A stretch of DNA of 64,000 bases from Bradyrhizobium sp. CSA112. Its GTDB lineage: Bacteria > Pseudomonadota > Alphaproteobacteria > Rhizobiales > Xanthobacteraceae. Numbering within the stretch: the first letter of the stretch is position 1; each line of letters opens with the position of its first letter. Location: positions 1 through 64,000 of the forward strand of contig NZ_JAACFS010000020.1 of assembly GCF_029051645.1 (NCBI RefSeq), in the 5' to 3' direction. Below, one piece after another: positions 61,708 through 64,000 of the stretch. Under the pieces are notes generated by a model. That model was given only the letters and a program-made list of their open reading frames with translations, made no database searches and was not told the origin of the DNA. The translations under genes and the position numbers were made by a program.

Positions 61708-62112
61708 ATGGAAATCCATCTCGCTGGCTCCCGGCCGACGCGCCGGGCGCCGCCGGACTATTTCACCGGCACGGTGCTGCAGGATCCGATCATCGCAACG
61801 GAGCAACCGGCGCGGCTGGTCTCGACACGCGTCTCGTTCGAGCCGGGCGCGCGCACTGCATGGCACACGCATCCGCTAGGGCAGACGCTGTACGTGATTT
61901 CAGGCGTTGGCCGCGTCCAGGCCAAGGGCGGACCTGTCAGGGAAATCCGGCCCGGCGACGTCGTCTGGATTCCGCCCGGCGAGAAGCATTGGCACGGCGC
62001 TTCGCCGACCAACAGCATGACCCACATTGCCATGCAGGAAGCGTTCGACGGAAGCTACGTCACCTGGATGGAGCACGTGAGCGACGCGGAGTATTCCGTG
62101 AAGGTCGGCTAA
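61708..62112 (+). CDS. Small cupin protein
   Basis: 134 residues from the ATG at 61708 with an AGAGGTAAC upstream. A single cupin barrel: SFEPGARTAWHTHPLGQTLYVISG contains the HxH metal ligands, and IRPGDVVWIPPGEKHWHG the second motif with a His. Alone or with the RraA-like enzyme it may act in degradation of a carbonyl compound. Proteins of this kind often belong to the carboxymuconolactone/cupin group. Substrate unknown. Confidence 0.85.
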   Translation: MEIHLAGSRPTRRAPPDYFTGTVLQDPIIATEQPARLVSTRVSFEPGARTAWHTHPLGQTLYVISGVGRVQAKGGPVREIRPGDVVWIPPGEKHWHGASPTNSMTHIAMQEAFDGSYVTWMEHVSDAEYSVKVG

Positions 62113-62124
62113 ATTCCTGCCGCT

Positions 62125-62478
62125 TCACAAGCGCTGAGCGGTCCAGGTGCCGGAGCACAAGGCTGCGCGCCACGTGCCCGAACCTGACGTGCCCGTGAGA
62201 ACGCCGGAGCCGACCGCGCGCTTCATGCCGCTCTCAAGGGTCACGCGGATGGTGCCGGCTTCGGCGACGCGGCCGGAAGCCGTTACCGCGGCGTTGTTCG
62301 AGGCGACCTGGCCGTTGCTGATCCCGATCGAGACTGACGCGCCGCTGCTGCAGGCGGCGTTCGACGAGTTGATCTGCACATTCCAGGCGCCGTCGAATGT
62401 TGCGGCTGCGGATGGTGTCGCAAGGCCCAGTGCAGCAAGCAGCGTAGCGGCTATTACGGATTTCCGAGACTTTACCAT
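62125..62478 (-). CDS. Small secreted hypothetical protein, paralogue of 508-864
   Basis: 117 residues with a signal peptide (IAATLLAALGLATPSAAA). The mature domain shares FDGAWNV, a single-cysteine VQINSSNAACSSG stretch, GSGVLTG/GSGTW and C-terminal CSGTWTA with the protein at 508-864. Probably one small exported family with two loci in this window. Ends 13 bases from the cupin gene stop (convergent). Confidence 0.7.
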   Translation of the reverse strand: MVKSRKSVIAATLLAALGLATPSAAATFDGAWNVQINSSNAACSSGASVSIGISNGQVASNNAAVTASGRVAEAGTIRVTLESGMKRAVGSGVLTGTSGSGTWRAALCSGTWTAQRL

Positions 62479-62550
62479 GACGTGCCCCTTTGGTTGGACA
62501 CGATCACACTCTCACGCCGGTTCCATGGTGACTGTGATTACCATCACGCG

Positions 62551-62610
62551 ACGGGACGCCAAGAACGGGACGCCAAGACAGGACTCATGAAAAGACAGGG
62601 CTCATGAAAA
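62551..62610. repeat. Two adjacent tandem duplications
   Basis: ACGGGACGCCAAGA occurs twice in a row (62551-62564, 62565-62578), directly followed by two copies of a 17-base unit (62577-62593, 62594-62610; one mismatch). Confidence 0.8.
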
Positions 62611-62631
62611 GCCCCGCGCTACGGCGGGGCT
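62610..62631 (-). terminator. Terminator of the DUF2147 gene
   Basis: AGCCCCGC at 62610-62617 pairs with GCGGGGCT at 62624-62631 across 6 bases. On the minus strand the stem is followed by TTTTC, giving a rho-independent terminator after the gene at 62662. Confidence 0.75.
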
Positions 62632-62661
62632 CCGGTCGAATGTACAGGCCGTGCCTGCCGG

Positions 62662-63492
62662 TCAGTTGACGCGGGTCCAGGTCTGGCCGCCACAGAACAT
62701 GCCGCCGAAGGCGCAGCCCTGAACGCGCAGACTGTCGGTGCCCTTGAGGGCGATCGTCGAGTCATAGGTGCTGCCGGTGGTCGGATCGAGAATCCGGCCA
62801 CTCCACTTATCCTTGCCGGGTTTCATGTTGATCAAGACCTGCTCGCCGTTCTGCTCCGACTTCTTGTCGATGGAATAGCCGCAGAGATTCGGGCCGCATT
62901 GCTCGATCCGCACCTTGCCTTCCTTTTCCTCCGTCAGCCACACGCCAAGCGGTGAGTTCGCCGTCGAAGCTGCCGGGGCGGCGGCCTGTTTCTGTTGCGG
63001 CGGCGGTGGTGCCGGTGCGGCAACGGGGGCGGGCGCCGGCGGTACCGCCGGAGCGGCGCTCGGTGACGCTTGAGGAGCGGCGGGTGTTGCCGCGGGCGCA
63101 GCGGCATCCGTCGGCGCAACCGCCGCCGTCGCCGTCGATGGCGTGGCCGTTGCAGCGGCGGGAGCGGCCGGAGCAGGGGCGGCAGGCGCTGGCGCCGTCG
63201 CCGCAGGAGCGGCGGCCTGCTCAGCCGGTGCTGGCGCGGCCGGGGTTGTAGCTTCGGGTGCGGTCTTCGCCTGCTGCGGCGCCTTTTTGCCCGGACGATC
63301 CAGATCGCCTTCCTCGCCACGCGGGCGCTTGGCCTTCTTGCCGGTATTATCGTAGACGCCAGGAATGGAAACGGTGCCGCGATCGGGATCGATCGTAATG
63401 GTGCGGCCACCATACTCGAAGGAGTACTGGGCCTGCGCGGCAGTGACGGTGCTCGCCAGCAAGAGCACAGCGATAGCGAGACACTTCTTCAT
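62662..63492 (-). CDS. Secreted DUF2147 domain protein with Ala/Pro linker
   Basis: 276 residues. Signal peptide (CLAIAVLLLASTVTAAQAQ), a short folded segment (YSFEYGGRTITIDPDRGTVSIPG), a long Ala/Pro-rich linker (about 65-180), and a C-terminal DUF2147 domain: SPLGVWLTEEKEGKVRIEQCG, NLCGYSIDKK, WSGRILDPTTGSTYDSTI and LRVQGCAFGGMFCGGQTW with four cysteines. DUF2147 is a small periplasmic beta-barrel of unknown ligand. A Crp/Fnr-type palindrome lies about 62 bases before its start. Confidence 0.82.
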   Translation of the reverse strand: MKKCLAIAVLLLASTVTAAQAQYSFEYGGRTITIDPDRGTVSIPGVYDNTGKKAKRPRGEEGDLDRPGKKAPQQAKTAPEATTPAAPAPAEQAAAPAATAPAPAAPAPAAPAAATATPSTATAAVAPTDAAAPAATPAAPQASPSAAPAVPPAPAPVAAPAPPPPQQKQAAAPAASTANSPLGVWLTEEKEGKVRIEQCGPNLCGYSIDKKSEQNGEQVLINMKPGKDKWSGRILDPTTGSTYDSTIALKGTDSLRVQGCAFGGMFCGGQTWTRVN

Positions 63493-63553
63493 TATGCGAC
63501 CTCCTGAGCAGGGAATCCGAATTCCCTAGTACGCAGCGACTGCTTCACCAAAC

Positions 63554-63567
63554 GTGATCCAGATCAC
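63554..63567. promoter_or_regulatory. Crp/Fnr-family operator candidate
   Basis: GTGATCCAGATCAC is a perfect palindrome of the form GTGAT-N4-ATCAC, the half-site TGA/TCA pattern of Crp/Fnr-type regulators (TTGAT-N4-ATCAA for FixK, TGTGA-N6-TCACA for Crp). It sits about 62-75 bases upstream of the DUF2147 gene start, and about 210 bases upstream of the DUF1993 gene on the other strand. Confidence 0.4.
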
Positions 63568-63777
63568 TTTCAAACTATTAAGTCGTGTCCTAGCGGCTTA
63601 GGTTCAAATTCGATTGGGCAGTCTAACTTGGGCAGTCTAAATAGCGCCCAGTAGACGGTCAATTTCCTGCGAAAACAGGGTCGCCCAGCTACGGCGAAAT
63701 AATAGATGACATCGCTGTAAGCGATGGTGTCGGATTTAGACCAGATACTCACGCGGTGCCAGCCGGAGAAATCGAAC

Positions 63778-64000
63778 GTGACCGTCTCGCTTCACGAAGC
63801 TTCCGTCGGCGTGTTCGTGCCTTATCTTGGGAATCTGTCCAGCCTGCTCGACCAGGCCTCGGCCCATGCCGAAGTTCGAAACATCGATCCCGTAGTTCTT
63901 CTGAACATGCGGCTCTCTCCCACCATGTACGACCTGAAGCAGCAGGTGGGAGAAGCCAGCCGGCATGCGATCGTTGCCTGCGCACTGCTGGCTGGGCGTC
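63778..64000 (+). CDS. DUF1993 family protein (partial, runs off the end)
   Basis: The frame starts with a GTG at 63778, with CGGAGAAA upstream, and remains open to the window end. The first residues (MTVSLHEASVGVFVPYLGNLSSLLDQASAHA) and NIDPVVLLNMRLSPTMYDLKQQVGEASRHA match the N-terminus of DUF1993, a DinB-like four-helix family of about 165 residues of unknown function. About 74 residues are inside the window. Confidence 0.75.
   Translation, partial: MTVSLHEASVGVFVPYLGNLSSLLDQASAHAEVRNIDPVVLLNMRLSPTMYDLKQQVGEASRHAIVACALLAGR

Noticed and set aside
1..64000. CRISPR arrays, rRNA operons, transposase genes or integrases
   Set aside because: I looked for regularly spaced direct repeats, rRNA-like sequence and DDE or tyrosine-recombinase proteins. 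None was seen. Repeats in the window are palindromes, short tandem duplications or single direct-repeat pairs.

Overview
The window looks like chromosomal DNA of a Bradyrhizobium-type alphaproteobacterium. The evidence is high GC, an ndvB/ndvC-type pair for cyclic beta-(1,3)(1,6)-glucan, a NasT/NasS nitrate-sensing pair, a phosphatidylcholine synthase, many very small membrane or secreted proteins of the kind common in that group, and several families of intergenic palindromic repeats. The genus assignment is inference from gene content; no rRNA is present.

Layout. 0-6.4 kb: small secreted and membrane proteins, a formyltransferase, a PAS/HisKA_2 sensor kinase with a single-domain response regulator, and a cluster of very short ORFs with good ribosome binding sites. 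6.9-12 kb: a glycan cluster (GalE epimerase, GT-C-like membrane glycosyltransferase, and an overlapping methyltransferase / GT2 / DUF2304 operon). 12-16.8 kb: an accessory, decaying zone of small hypotheticals and at least four broken genes, ending at the 3' end of a tRNA-Lys(TTT). 17-22.8 kb: the glucan locus. 23-25.8 kb: a SPOR-like envelope protein divergent from glmU. 26-30.2 kb: a second accessory zone lying between glmU and glmS. 30.3-43.3 kb: core genes glmS, a DUF502 protein, a DapA-family aldolase, recG, sdhE-mfd, then a degenerate GGDEF protein and a degenerate acyl-CoA synthetase-like protein. 43.3-53 kb: a YejA-like peptide-binding protein, an IalB-family protein, hspQ, an AEC transporter, a UbiH-like monooxygenase, pcs-terC, a quinone reductase and an argD-like aminotransferase. 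53-57.7 kb: rimO, a two-gene insert flanked by a duplicated rimO 5' end, and nasT-nasS. 58-64 kb: pxpB-pxpC-pxpA (5-oxoprolinase), an RraA-like protein with a cupin, small secreted proteins, a DUF2147 protein and the start of a DUF1993 gene.

The most interesting observation is a possible arginine attenuator ahead of the argD-like gene. A 28-codon ORF with 11 arginine codons, an internal hairpin over the Arg codons, a possible antiterminator pairing and a strong terminator-like hairpin lie between rimO and argD. The second is the roughly 155-bp direct repeat that brackets the two-gene insert between rimO and nasT. Others are the decayed region beside tRNA-Lys, the insertion that separates glmU from glmS, an acyl-CoA synthetase homologue without its ATP-binding loop, and several in-frame or intergenic tandem repeats.
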